Source of the DNA: Marsupella aquatica
Taxonomy: Eukaryota; Marchantiophyta
DNA: 64,000 bases
Reading direction: 5' to 3'
Assembly: GCA_973895155.1 (NCBI GenBank)
Contig: OZ316892.1
Span: forward strand, 20,274,001-20,338,000
Shown here: piece by piece, positions 36,501 through 49,010 of the stretch
How the letters are laid out: each line of letters opens with the position of its first letter
Numbering within the stretch: the stretch's first letter is position 1
Translations under genes and position numbers: made by a program
Notes under the pieces: model-generated
Seen by the model: the letters and a program-made list of their open reading frames with translations, nothing else
What the model was told of the DNA's origin: nothing
Database searches by the model: none

Positions 36501-37471
36501 AGAATGATGGGCGGATCATGGCTTTTGAGAGTTGTTGCTGCCTTCTCATACTGTAAAGTCAAACAGTATCACAACCTGTCAGCTCTGTCATACCAGATTA
36601 TGAGCGCACATAACAAGAACATATCAATTCACCAGATAGCAGGAACACAAAGACTAAGTACCTCAGGAGCCAACGACTTGCAGTGTCCACACCTGCACGC
36701 AGAGAACCAACAAACGAAAGCAAATTCCATGAGCCCCTCGGCCATAAAACTTTGAGCAAACAACCAACCTCAAACCTTATCGCTCTACAATTTAAAAGCA
36801 AAAGGATACAGGACTGCTCCACAAGTCAAAGTTCCAAGCTTGGTCCCGGCGCGGAACCAATAATGAACACACATTTCCTCGAATTAGGAGATACGCACCA
36901 CATGAACAAGGTAGTGAAATCAAGACCCAACCAGGAACAAGATCTATTCCCTGCTGCGTAGAAGAAGCCTGACGAACTGACCTACAGATCTTTCCTCTAA
37001 TTGTGACAGAAGCTCATGAACTGACAAATTCGCCAAAAAAAAATAGCCCTAGTGCTGTCGTGAAAGCTTCACTCAAACAAGAAGCATCGTTCACCATCGC
37101 ACTTGATGACAGCGCATAGACAGAGAGACGGAGAGAGGGAGAGAACAGAGTGCTAAATCGAACAGAGTTTAGAGAGGTAGAGGGACACAGAGTGGTGAAA
37201 CGGTGCTACAACACTTCGGAGGCTGGCAGGCAGGCTGGCAGGCAGGCAGGCAGGCAGGCGGCAGAAACACAGATACATACCACGGTGCGTAGAATTCCAC
37301 CACGATGAAGTCGTGCTTCTCCACAGTGTCCGTGAAGTTGCTCATATCCAGAACCAACACATCGGACGAGAGCGACTCCACCCCGGCCTCCGCCGAGCCC
37401 CATCCTTCAGCAACAGCACTCACCGCCAACAAAGCCAGTAGCAACAATGCAGCACCCCTCTGCTTCGCCAT
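33596..37471 (-). CDS. PDIL: Protein disulfide isomerase (PDI, a-b-b'-a' type), ER lumen
   Basis: This enzyme forms, breaks and rearranges disulfide bonds in secretory proteins in the ER. The coding exons are 37281-37471, 36662-36692, 36257-36550, 35941-35753, 35560-35435, 35201-35058, 34862-34743, 34534-34417, 34228-34116 and 33802-33596. They give 510 residues, the usual size. All nine introns are GT-AG and every phase fits. The N-terminus [20 protein letters not shown] is a signal peptide. Thioredoxin active sites are CGHC at 65-68 and 414-417; YFGLEK and [16 protein letters not shown] are typical of the family. The C-terminus is KDEL, the ER-retrieval signal. A longer in-frame start upstream uses GTG and is rejected. 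The first CGHC lies on a 31-bp micro-exon. A possible glycosylation site, NFT, is at 45. A TATA box lies about 115 bp upstream. Confidence 0.97.
37223..37262. repeat. GGCA microsatellite in PDI intron 1
   Basis: About nine GGCA/GGCT units lie within 20-60 nt of the intron 1 donor. On the gene's strand this is a CTGC-type run immediately downstream of the splice site. Confidence 0.8.
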
Positions 37472-37583
37472 CGCAACTCCACAACACTGCTTCTTTCCCC
37501 CAAATCCTTTCCACTCCCTTCTCTTCACTTCTCTTGAGTCTTGGAAAATGATGTCAAATGTTCACCACTTCAAGCGCCGATTA

Positions 37584-37591
37584 CTTTTATA
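37584..37591 (-). promoter_or_regulatory. Candidate TATA box of the PDI gene
   Basis: Read on the minus strand the sequence is TATAAAAG, 113-120 bp upstream of the PDI ATG. Transcription would start near 37555, giving a leader of about 85 nt. Confidence 0.6.
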
Positions 37592-37917
37592 GCTGCAGAT
37601 GGAGTCTGCGGTGAGTGGGTGCTCAATCATTATTACTCATCGATCAGAAATCCTGCGTGCTTGCGTGCCGTCCTGAGCGAATCGAGACTTCGCGCGAGCT
37701 TCGACTCGAATTGAAGCGACCCAGCTACACTACTAGTATTGGCCTGACCGAAGGACGATTGAGACTGAGGACGAGGAGACTTTGCATGGGAGATGTAAAG
37801 CACTGTAATTACACCGCCCAGTGTCATGCGTCGTGCTTGCCATCGTTAGTGGTGCCACGTACCCTGTAATGTACGGGAAGTATAAGTAAGGAGATGGATC
37901 TGCAGCACGCTAGTTTC

Positions 37918-38075
37918 TAAGGTTTTTGAAATATATACCACAATGCCAAAAGAAAACAAAAGGCGCCTCCAAGTGATTTCTAAGGTTTTGAAAATATGTA
38001 TCACACTGCCAAAAGAACAAACTATGCCAAAATAGTTTTTGTGGTTTTTGAGATATATACCACAATGCCAAAAGA
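37918..38075. repeat. Three degenerate direct repeats
   Basis: Three units share the pattern TTTTGAAATATATACCACA then TGCCAAAAGAA, beginning near 37921, 37986 and 38045. Spacing is about 60 bp. Confidence 0.65.
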
Positions 38076-38300
38076 ACAATGACTAGCCCGATTACTCGTT
38101 CCTTGAATGTAAATAGACATGAAGAAGAAAAAAACAATCATGTGTAATACATTTTCTATGTTAATCTTTGTCCCATCCTTGTTTTTTGTCTACCCTCATT
38201 TCAATTTTGTCTGAATTTGGAATCAATATCATTTTTGTCCATCCTCATTTATATTTTTTTTATTGAGACTCATGATCACTTTTGTCTGTATTCAGGGTTA

Positions 38301-38335
38301 TGGTCTAGAGGCTTCACTCTAGACCCTAGGCCTTT
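38301..38335 (-). repeat. Dispersed TCTAGAG-motif repeat, copy 3 (inverted)
   Basis: GGTCTAGAGGCTTCACTCTA then GACCCTAGG is the reverse complement of the motif at 30404. It is preceded by pyrimidine-rich TTTTGTC units shared with about 52360-52540. Confidence 0.4.
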
Positions 38336-39097
38336 AAGTGTAGATTTCGTTCTCGCTTTCATAATAAGATGCCCATAGGAGACACAATTTCACAGGCAAG
38401 AGACCCAAAAAAGGAGAGGTAAATAGGGAAAACCCCAAAAGACCTAAGGACAGAAAGCCAGGGGGTTCCAAAGAAACAACAACCAAAAACTAAAACCCTA
38501 AAAGCCTAAAAGCCTACCTATTGGAAAAAGTCTGGAAAATCTCTAGGGTAAACTGCAGAGGGGGATCACATAGAGGACTTTGACTAGAGGGTGAAGAAGA
38601 ATACAAAGATGATAAAAGTATTCCTCATTAAATTTTGTTACATTAAATTTTGAGTGTTATATCCCCCCAGGTTTAAAGGACAACCATCAGATTCAGGGTA
38701 ACCAGGACCGTGGCTAGGTAGGAAACTGGCCAATGGAATAAAGAAAGCATAGCAAACTTTTCCAAAAGTGGCAAAGAATTGTCAGCAACATAGGATTTAG
38801 CAAAGTTTTGCAGCAAAGTAAACTGTTGGATTCTGCAATAAGTAAGTGCAAATAGTGGGTGTCATTTGTAAGAAACGAGTGGCCTGTGGACCGTCCCTTC
38901 TCGTGCAGTTCCTACAGGAAAAGAGCTCCATGGATAGTTTGTTCTCATGTTATTTCATAAAAAGAGCCATGTACTAAGAGCAAGAGAACAAGAACAGTTT
39001 TTGAGGTTGCTATATTGCTATATGGTGGAACACTCTTTGGTTATCTTGTCTCATTCAATTTGATTGAAATATATTTTATGTTAATTTGGCCTAGTCC

Positions 39098-39718
39098 ATG
39101 TTTTAGCCATGTACTATTTAAAATTTAGTTATTTTTGGCAGCCCTCTTAACTTTTTAAATTTCCTTAGTTTTTATTAGGTCCCCTATATTTTTTAAACTT
39201 TTGGCAGCCCCCCTTAACTTTTTTAATTTCCTTAGTTTTTATTAGGTCACCTATATATTTTAAAACATTTTTCCTTACCTGCATGAGAAGGTTCGACCCT
39301 TCGACCAAGCAACTAGTACACTATTCGCCCGTTGAGTGCACTTGATATGCCATTGGTCATAGAATTTACATTGTTCATGGTTTATTGATGAACAGGTGTC
39401 ACCTAAATAAAGAGCCCCACATAGAGCAGAAAATTATTAAAAAAACAAAGTTAAGTAGTTCACTCTCTTCTCTTTGAATCATAAAGTGTTGTACTTATAC
39501 AAGTACATTAACTACTCTAATACCTTGAAATTAATGCACATGTGGTATTGTACTTTTCTCACTTTTAAAAAGGTGTGCAGTTTTTTCATTAACTTTTTCA
39601 TAATCATTCTTTCAATACTTATTTTCATAAACTAGGGTTAAAAGTAAAATGTCTCCTCATTTAAATTTTTTCAGATAAGTCAAAATAGGCATGTAGTAGG
39701 ATGAACATGCTATATATA
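39098..39718 (-). repeat. Dispersed repeat, copy B
   Basis: Inverted relative of 24700-25165. It is longer because a segment of about 70 bp near its left end is duplicated: TTTTTATTAGGTCCCCTATA and TTTTTATTAGGTCACCTATA, about 67 bp apart. Both copies keep ACAGGTGTCACC/GGTGACACCTGT and the ATGTGC region, but no open frame. Confidence 0.65.
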
Positions 39719-41098
39719 TCTACAACGAGTCAAACAAAGAACCATCGAGTAAAAGCAAAAGAGGTCTGATGATTAGGATGAAACCTAAAAGAATATTTTA
39801 AGAAGTTGTATATTATGTTTGAAATATTATTTTGATATGAATGCTCACACTTCTGGGTGTCAGGATTTTCGTTTTGTAGAAATGTACATTGTTTTGGGTG
39901 GCAATAGAGCTCAAATGATTAGTGCATTTTTAAAAAAAAATGGGGCTAGCGCCATTTAGTATTGTGCTTGTTGTGCTTTCTGAGGTTAGTAGTAGGTGTG
40001 CCGAGAAGCAAGCAATAGTAATTGCATCAATTTAGAGGGATATTCAATCATAGGATAACATTTTGGGGAGTTACAGTAGTTTTGGGGACATAAAATAAAA
40101 TTGGAATATTTTTCTGAGAGTTTGACTCATCTACGTGTATACCATTAAATGCTGCATCTGGGTCTAGAATTTACACACTTGTCAAAAGTATATTACAAGA
40201 ATATCCCTTATATATTAAATGCCCTCTAACCTCAATCATTCTTTACAGGTAGGTGTATTTCTTTATATATATATACTTGTAGCAGGTTCGGGATTATGAT
40301 TTGGAGGGGTTGTAGCAACTTTCCAAGTGCTTAGAAGTCTCTAATTAACACCTTGTGACCTGTGAACCTTGGCATAGTACTTTACATGGATACTTGTCAG
40401 TTTTGCATCAAGGAGATCATCCTTTTACACAAAACGGAAGGAAAGTGGAATTTTTGTACTTTTCCATTGTTTGTTTTTATTGTACGACCAAGGAGACTTT
40501 CCTGTAGGACCCACCAATAAAAAACGAAATGAAATGCATAGGTGCTGACATAACGTGTGGAATGGTGGGCCAATGGGATGTTTGCATTGACGACTTACCA
40601 CCAACCCCCTATTGCCACGTTTGCAGTAACGTAAAGTCTCATTAACAAAAAAGCGGATAGAATAGGTTATTCTGTATATTTAACATCTGTTTTTCAAAAA
40701 GAAAAATCTATTTTTTAAAGGGAAACCTCAAAAAGGCGAAAACACTTACTGTAGTATACTTATTATATTTTTAATATTGTCTTCCTTCCTTCACCTTCGA
40801 AAGGGCACTGCATACCAAGTCAACATAATTATTCCCAAGCTTATGAGTAATGCAGTACTGCAAAGATTGAAATTCTGGCCCAGTGCTTCAAGAGCAACAT
40901 TCCAGACTTGGCCGAATTGATTGGCCTCGTGACGGATTTCCACTAGACCCATCTAAGAGCCATGTCAGATGAACAACACTCCTTGAAATATTTGACTTAA
41001 TCCTCACTATCCTATGGCAACAGCCCATGCTGCAGAGACCCAAGGATGCAGGAACTATAAATGTCAGCAGTAGGTTGCTTCCAGCTTGAAGGACCACT

Positions 41099-44000
41099 TC
41101 AGGCCATGGTGAATATCCTACCACCAGATGCTTCAAGGCCTTCTAGAACTCTTCCAGCAGTCGCATACCCTGATAAAAGAGCTTTGCCAACTGCAAGTCC
41201 ACCTCTGTGGTTACCTGAAACACAGAGCAATAGAAAACTGTATCAGGGACATTAACAGTACATTCCCGCCTCAAGGTTTCCTTTAAGATATGTTGACACG
41301 TAATCCTGAATAATTTACGGAGGTCTTGAGACTACATGGAGGCTATATGATAGAATTCAAAGTGACAAATGAAAATGTGCGCTTCACTGTAAATTTATAT
41401 TTGATGTTGCAATATTGCTATCATGTGATCACATAATTCAAGCTCAATTTTAATAAATGCTTCCATGGGTCTCTCCAGATTTTAGCCACTGCATAAAGTC
41501 CTGTAATGCTTCGTTGTCCGTAGTTAAGTATGAAAAGGATAAAATATAGGAATCACGGCTTGTTGAAACATTCGAGAAAACGCTTGGGAACTCGGTTGTG
41601 TTGGTACTCACCAGCGTAATATATTCCAGGAAGAGTTGTTTCTAGCTTGTCCAGTCCGCCAAGAACACGACCGTAGTTCAATCCATATTCAGGAAATGCT
41701 CTTTGCCAGTAGAAATGCCTGGATTTCATGACAGCTATCTCCTCAGTTTCATGTCGTTATTAAACATAGAAAGCTACTCAATTGACTCAAATTAATGCGT
41801 AAAAAATAGTACCCAACTGTCAGAAGATATCAACCATTTGTTTCAGAATCGACACGAGTCAGTAAGCTCAGAATATTGAACCAGTATTGTGGAAGAAAAA
41901 ATCCATTCTTTACCTCACAGCCAATGGCTCGCCTTCTGCACCTACAATCCTTCTCAGGTCCTTGAGAACAACATCCTTCAAGATACCACTGTAGAAGCAA
42001 AACCCAAGTGAGAAAATCTAGCTCAAAGTTCTTTCGAATGTGTAGGATATTGTTGATCACTGATATCTTTTCACCTGCGTCACAGTCAATGCAAGCAATG
42101 AAAAAATAAAAGGGGATCTTGCTTACAAAGGAGCTCCAGCAAGCTCTTTGTTGCGACTTCCTCCAACAAATGTAGTGAACATGACCTGATCTGATGGTGC
42201 TCGATCAGGAAACATGGATGATGAGAAGAGTGTGCCTGCACTTCCACAAAGTAATTCCCTGAGAACATTTCTGCGGACTGTCTGACCCTATATAGCTTCT
42301 CCCTGATGGAATAAAAAAGGTAATATCTTCCAAAATGCACGTCTTCTCGCTATGTGAAAGATATCGTTGCCTTTTTTTGACACTGTAACTTTGTTTAGGG
42401 TTTAGGGTTTTAGATATGCGGATTCTGAATCCATCATTTGTGCGGAACACCGGACTCTGCTTCAATGTGCTGCTGCAGCAGTAACAGGACAACCAAGGTT
42501 TTTAGACCCCATTCTATTTTTACGTTTCATGCGTTTTAATTCATACTTGCCTAGTGTTTGGAAACCATTTTCTTGTTCCTTTGACGGCACTAGAACTCCA
42601 AAACCTTGCAGAGGTTTTCTGACATCTTCCTTTCTGAAAGCCGTGATTAACACGGACATGGGCTGATAAGTCACCTGCATTCATGACCCCACAAAAGTAA
42701 GAAAACAGGAGAAAACAACTTTTACTAGTTTAAATCAAAATCTGAATCTTTCCTATTATTACAAGGGCGTTTACTTCATCTGTAAGATGTTGTACAGATA
42801 ATACTATACAATACATACACATCCGCTGACTGGAACTTTACTTGACCTTTTACATCTGAGAATGGCAGTTCATAGTGCACCGGCATCACACTGTAGTTAA
42901 ATACCAGTGAAAACGGTTTCGAAGGAAGGAACATAGCAGCCCTTCAACATAATTGACCGAGTACCTGATACTCCAAGCAAGTCCCTTTTGAAATCTCTCA
43001 AAGGCGACTACAAAATGAAGACCCGAAAATGGGACTAATAACAATGCATGTACCTCTGGTATAAAATCCACCGGAAAGTGCTTTCCATCCCTACTAAACT
43101 GAATATCTCGCAAATTGTTGAGAGGCACCTGGACAAGGCAAGTGTAGCAAGCTCATAAGTGTCATAATCAGGAACATTAGCGCAACTAAATTGACAGAAA
43201 TTCATTTAACATGCATACTCGCCTGCTTATTTTCAATACATTTATTAGTCTCCGAACAAAATCAAAGTCTGCAGCAGCAGTTGCAGCTTTTCCACGACTT
43301 AATTGGTAGATCAGGACCAAAAAGGACGCGCTAACAAGAGCAAAATACCTTTAACGTAGATCACATGAATGTCAGTAGATTAGATAAATGCCACTTACAG
43401 TCAGGATGACAGCATCAAAGTGCTGCTTGTTTTTTTCTTTCCTTCGACGCTGCGTATCATAAGACGAAATAGTCCACTCATCACGAGCTGGATTGCCTTG
43501 TTGTTTGCCGTCAAGAGCAACTACTGCTGTGTTCAGCTTGACATTGGCTCCACCAATCCTTTCTGCCAAAGCGGTTGCAATAGTCTGACACATACTCCAC
43601 ATAACTACGTGTAAAATGGTATGAAGTGGAATCATTGTCCTCCCAAGTATACGCAAACAAACATCCGGCGATCAATCCTAGTTCAGTATCTTGATAGTCA
43701 GCTGACAACGCTGTCAAACTTGCATCAGACTTTTACCTGCAAACCTCCAACAAAAGAAAATGACCCACGAGATCCTTTTGATTGGGATGAAGTTTGGGAA
43801 TTTTTCTTGACGACTTGACCGGAGGGTTTTTTTTTCTTGAAATTTGACTTTATTCCACCCAAAACGAGAGAACCATGCCTGCAATTCGAATGACAGATTT
43901 AGAATCTTCCAACCGATAAAACTTCTTAACATGCATTTGGGCAGAAATTTCAACACAGCTTAGTGACGAACACACGACTCTGACCAATCAGAGGACCAAT

Positions 44001-47000
44001 GTTGCCTACACTGTCCTTCACGTTTCGAAGAATTGGAAAGTAGGCTTTGCAACGATATATCTATTATACCTGTTGACTGTCACCCTTTGGAAATCCAAAA
44101 ACGGAGGCATAATCGGTCAACTGCCAGGCAGAGTGACTGGTTTTTGATCTAATTTCCAGTATAGGCAAGCACAAACCTTTGTTCCAAGGCCCAAAGCTCT
44201 GGAAATGTATGGCGAGCCTGCATTAACAAGCAGTTATCTAAGAAAATCGTTACAAGGCACTCCACAGAAATCTAACAGAAATATGCAGAAACTCTTGCAA
44301 GTGTCAAGCTGATACATAACTGCAGGGCCATTTAAAATCTATGGCTATACCTGGATCCACATATCGGTAGCAAACGATTATTGCTGCTCTTGGGAGCCTA
44401 TGTGCAATCAGATTCATGTAAGTGCGTATCACCTAATGGACCTTACTAAAAAGTAAAACAATGAAGTCGGTCGACACTTACAGATAGCAATTTTGGCTCA
44501 GACCCTGTTGTGCCAGCAATAAAAGGATCGACCAAGTTTTCCACAGCCTGCTCCATTTCATCAATGCTTAGTTACACATGGGACTAAAACACAACCAAAC
44601 GGAGTTTGCAGCCTACGTGTCATGAACTTGGACTGTATTGGTCACGTTTCTCAACATGCATTATTCTCGAAGCTTAGGTACCCCCTCAATAAAGCCATGA
44701 GCATCAAATCTATAAGTAGAACAAGATGAAACAGCTGCAAAAGCAGAAGCTGTGATGCACATATGACACGGATGTCTTCTGTAGCTCCTACTTGGATATC
44801 ACTTGTAGGTCATGCCTGCCCTGCCATTGTCGTCTCTGAAATGCTATATGCAAATGATTACCTGCTTGCCGACGTGGCGTCCCAAGAAATCTCCAACACT
44901 GTAAGCCAACGAGATGTATTTTAATGATCCCTACTCTTCAACAAGATCCACAGAGGACATCACCAAGATATATTGCTTCATTACACAGGACAATATAAGA
45001 CTTCAGAAGTAAGAACGACTCGACAAAATAATTCTGTTTTGGGGGAGCAGTTACAAGATCTCAAAGAGAAATTCCTGTTCTTCCAAAGATACCTTTCATC
45101 CATTTCGTCATCTTTTGCACTGTCTGGCCTAGAAGGCTTGCGTGACCACAGAAAAGGCTCCAACAAAATTTGAAGCTGTTACCAGGGAAACCCTCGAAGT
45201 TACTTCTCGGGAGGACAAGATTGAGTAAGAACGAGAAATGCACACTGGAATTCACTGCGTGAAATCAATAGAGTTGCGAACCGAAAAGAGCATAAAATTT
45301 ATGATGTATATTCCACTTGTCCCTAACGATCTATAATTTAGCCTCGCAACCAATTTGGCAGAGCGGTAATGCAGAGAACTCTGAATAGGTACCTTGGACT
45401 TGGTGGAGAGAATTTTGCTTCCAATTAGTCCCAGGGGATTGGATGGTAGCTACATGTGTCATCACATTAAGTTCCATATACAAGAAACCGTCAGCATAGA
45501 GTTTCCACAGGAGTATATACCTGGACCCTAATCAAGCCTATCAGATAACATACACGAAATCATATGGACACATGATTACAAATCGATTTAATTGTGTCTG
45601 AGAATGAGAGCAGAGCTTACCAGAATTGGAGTTCCATCAAGCAAAATATATCTTCTGTTTTGCAGCACAGGCTATGGACAGATCTCACGCACACCAAACT
45701 AATCAGTACTGGAGTCTAGCTAATTTTATCACGTGAGAACCCAAGAAAAGCCACCTAGTCTAGCTTCCAGTCGAATCCAAGATAGCGAGGAACCAAACTA
45801 CAAGCACGAGTTGATTACAGCCCCGTCATTACAAATCTGTTAATGGTTTACGCTCCAACTTGCTACGCAAGACTCAAAACACAGATCACAAGAAAGATCT
45901 GGGAAACAGTTTTGAGGTCATCGAAAACGTATAATGAGATCAAGATTAGCTCGCCAGCTAGAATACAATTTGATTTATCGGAGCTCTCAACGAGTGAAGG
46001 ACATGACCAGTGTGTACAAAGGTTGCCATACATGTACCAAAACACTCAGAAATTATTTAGTACGTTTTCTCACCAATTGCTGCTTCTCATGTACCCAAAC
46101 ATTCTTTGATTATTTAGTATGTCTACTCACAAATTGCTGTTTTTCTCGTAGCTGCAAATCGTCTATCAAAGAGCCCACTTCTGGAGCATTCTCCACCTGC
46201 AAAAGCGAAGCAGGGGTTGACTTTTTCATGTTCATAAAATGTGGAACCAGACCTGGCAAAACTGCTGACGTTCCAGTATGTTTCCAGTTATTTGAAACCA
46301 TGACAATCGTGTATTGATTTGAGGGGCATGCTGGCTCAGGATATCTTCGTTAATTCCATCTGCTGAGAATTTGGCGGCAGACTTGTCCCGACGACAAAGT
46401 ATGCTGGTGACTACCCAAAATTGAAAAGTGCAGTACAAATTTTGTGTTTGCCCCTAATTCCGTTCATAACGTCAGATTGCACAACTTGAAATGGTAGGAT
46501 GGTGACAAAGTGGCAAATGAGCTACAAGTGTGATGAATGAGCAAGACAGATATCAGTGGATAGCATCTTCTTATTGTATCGAAGGCATAGGTGCACCTCG
46601 CACGTGATTCCAATTTAAGACACGAACTTATCATGAATTCAATTTTCCCGTCCAAATCTGACCAAGAATACTCGAACGATCATTCATAGAAATCATGAAC
46701 ATCGTCCTTTACTGTATTTGCAGGGTCTGCTTTTCATCTCACGGACGTCCGTTCCAGACACATTACACAGAATGCAAACTACAGCACGCATCATAGAAAT
46801 GTGACGGGATGCTTTTATTTCTTTGTAAATAGTACCAAGTACCCAACCCAGTTTCCAGACCGTGCCTTTATTTCTCTGTAAATCATACAAAGCTACCAAC
46901 CAAATTTACAGACCAATCCTTGCCTGTAGGGTCAGTGGTACTCTGGTTGCCCCCAAAAGTAGGTCCAAGACCAAGATCGGATCTTTCTTTGGGTGCTACC

Positions 47001-48876
47001 CACAGGGAATCTATGCAGCCGGACCTTCTTAACTTCCACATGTGAAGAACCATTTTCTTGGACCTCTCATGCTACCAGGCATGAAGGTTTAAGGGAACTC
47101 TAAATCCCTCGGAAGACAATAAAGCCCTGACTGCATAGTAACCCTGCAGGTAGCATACAAAGCTTTCAACAGCACACTTTCACTAAAATAGTCCTAACAG
47201 TTCCCGCTATCCAAGAGCATCCTAGTCCTGGTTGCTAACTTACCTTTTTCAAACGACGTAATTGTAACCCATTCACGAACAGAGACCGAAATATTTAGGA
47301 GAATGGCACGGCCTATGCTGGCGCAAAAAGTGGAAAGGCAATTCGCTGACTAACCATAGAATTCGGTCCAAAGTCCCAAATATAGCCATCTGCAGAGAGA
47401 CTCTTTAATTTCCCTCCAACAGTTCCTTCAGCTTCAAAGACTGTCACATTGACTCCCTCTGTCCGTAACCGGTATGCTGCAGCAAGGCCACTATAACAAC
47501 AGCATAGTCCGTTATAACAACAACATAGTCCTCAATTTCGCCTTGAAACACAATCGCAATTGGAGACTATATACATTTTACGAGATGTGGATTTTAAATC
47601 ATATCAAAGATTTCACTCATAAGAAGGATACTGGCGAAGAGTGAATCCAAGCAAGCACATCTACGACCCAATAATTCAGTGATGTTACACAAAAATTCCT
47701 CAAACCGAGTAATCTGAAATTCTGCGAGGAAATCTACAAAACAGCGTTAAATTGCTTCGAACAATGGATCTTCCTCGCAAATGCAAATAACAAGCTCTTT
47801 TATGGGCCATTGACGGCTGCTGACCTGATACCGGCCCCTATTACAGCAACTGATCCAAGGCTATGGGATCCTGCGTTACCGATACAAGAAAAGTGTAAAT
47901 TTCAGACTGGGTCTCTCAACATAAGGTCCCGACATAAGTGCCGGTCAAGAATGAATGAATGAGCCAAGACAGAGCAACTACATAAAGAAGATGGCAGGCA
48001 CATAGGCCGCTGGAAAGGGTAACTCTTCGTCACGGGTAACCAACGTGTCATAGTAGGAATATGAGACGTGATATTTAGGTGTTCCAGAGCCAGTGCACCA
48101 GGAAGGTGAAACCTCTGGCTTCACACGACATGCACCCTGCTTCTCGCTGACGGAAGGAATCCACTTGAATCCTCAGCAAATGCGGTTTGTGATAGACAGG
48201 TAGACAGTTACATCTTGTGGGATATCAGTAGATAGGTAGATAGGTAGGTAGGTGAAGCGGGAACTTTTGGGGATTCGTTAAGCTGAGCCTTCCTTCTCCA
48301 TGCACCAAAGAATGTAGATTTAACACAGATGCACCTGAATCATCCACCTTTGGAATAACCATGCCCCACAGTCTCACAATCGAGAAGGCATTAACAGTGC
48401 ACCACATCCCCCCACGGAATCAACGATCGAAGAGACCTGGGCACTGCCCTTCAACCTCATAAAAATTACAATTCACAAGACTTTGGCGTTTTGTAATTAA
48501 GATCCATAGACTCCCAAATTAAAAGACTACTCTACAGAACAACTATTCAAAGTACATCAAAATGTTTGCCCTTCAGACTTTTAAGACTCATAGTTGACGA
48601 GACTGCCCCAGGGACCCTTTGTTCCAGAATACCAAATTCAAAAGACTGCCCATAGACCTACACTTGGAATGACCTAAACAGTGTCCTTGTGTCTCAGAGG
48701 TCCAGAATTGAACTGCATTGCCATTCAGCTCCATGGCCCCACAATTGGCAAAGACCTCAGCATAATGCCCGTCAGCCCTTAGATTCAGAACTGAAAAGAC
48801 TGCCCATACGCAATTCAAAAGGCCGCTCCAACAGACTCACAGTTAGAAAGACCTTAGCATTACCATTCTTCTTCAT
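41099..48876 (-). CDS. PPO2: Protoporphyrinogen IX oxidase, PPO2 type (first exon tentative)
   Basis: This FAD enzyme oxidises protoporphyrinogen IX to protoporphyrin IX, the last step shared by heme and chlorophyll synthesis. The exons are 47825-47870, 47355-47490, 46131-46196, 45621-45671, 45393-45449, 45093-45175, 44862-44898, 44482-44547, 44177-44217, 43737-43878, 43399-43584, 43054-43128, 42551-42674, 42127-42235, 41914-41988, 41612-41718 and 41099-41214. Frames join with no stop. Landmarks are [17 protein letters not shown] (FAD-binding GxGxxG), [69 protein letters not shown] and [16 protein letters not shown]. The exon ending at 42551 uses a GC donor. A tentative first exon, 48864-48876 (MKKNG), gives 509 residues, near the usual PPO2 length. 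Mitochondrial versus plastid location cannot be read from this short start. The core is very secure. Confidence 0.93.
42236..42550 (-). other. GC-AG intron of the protoporphyrinogen oxidase gene
   Basis: The exon ends CTAG and the intron opens GCAAGT, the standard GC-donor consensus. The acceptor is GTGCAG before GCACACTCTTC. Splicing gives the conserved QTLG-TLFSS junction in phase 1. No GT donor nearby gives an open frame. Confidence 0.85.
46050..46150. repeat. Local duplication of an oxidase exon/intron border
   Basis: TTATTTAGTA then CTCAC-AATTGCTG and TTCTC occurs at about 46053-46090 and again at about 46110-46148. The second copy is the real donor end of exon 46131-46196. The first copy, downstream in the intron, is a decoy without the rest of the exon. 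Confidence 0.6.
48226..48254. repeat. GATA/GGTA microsatellite
   Basis: Short run of TAGATAGGTAGATAGGTAGG units, probably within the first intron of the oxidase gene. Confidence 0.7.
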
Positions 48877-49010
48877 AGATAGGGCCAGAATTGGAAGAAC
48901 TCAAACTTGCCCGTCAGCCCTTAGAGTCGCAATTGAAATCAAAAATCTCTGCATGCCCTTCAGCCCCCTCAGAACCACCACAATGTCGAAGACAGCTCCC
49001 TTCTCCCTAC
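48430..49010. repeat. Degenerate tandem array of about 60-bp units
   Basis: Recurring fragments include GCCCGTCAGCCCTTAGA, AGAATTGAAAAGACTGCCC, AGACCTCAGCAT and CCCAATTGG-type blocks. They appear in the same order about every 50-65 bp, most clearly from 48660 to 48990. The array overlaps the probable leader and first intron of the oxidase gene, and includes the tentative first coding exon. Confidence 0.55.

Larger units (their letters stand above)
37472..41098. other. Intergenic region between PDI and protoporphyrinogen oxidase
   Basis: No gene is supported. 37472-37700 holds the PDI promoter. Degenerate direct repeats with ATACCACA-TGCCAAAAGAA occur at about 37918-38070. A dispersed element copy lies at 39098-39718. 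The remainder is A/T-rich. The oxidase 3' UTR should lie just left of 41099. Confidence 0.5.

Noticed and set aside
37472-37528. Upstream in-frame extension of PDI
   Set aside because: It begins with GTG and would bury the signal peptide behind 19 basic residues. The ATG at 37471 is preferred.
39283-39300. GGTTCGACCC as a tRNA gene B box
   Set aside because: No A box or cloverleaf can be drawn; it belongs to a dispersed repeat.
44072-44149. Alternative exon after 44177 reading [20 protein letters not shown]
   Set aside because: It would need an intron of only 28-54 bp. The exon at 43737-43878 fits in phase and matches the family ([13 protein letters not shown]).
44345-44387. Possible oxidase exon reading [15 protein letters not shown] with AG and GT borders
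   Set aside because: It has no counterpart in PPO2 proteins. The exon at 44177-44217 ([13 protein letters not shown]) gives the expected continuation.
45352-45380. tRNA-like string TTGGCAGAGCGGTAATGC in an oxidase intron
   Set aside because: No matching acceptor stem, anticodon arm or T-loop follows.
47887-48050. ATG frame [13 protein letters not shown]... just upstream of the first sure oxidase exon
   Set aside because: It is in the same frame but hits a stop before the acceptor, and has no convincing donor in the right phase.
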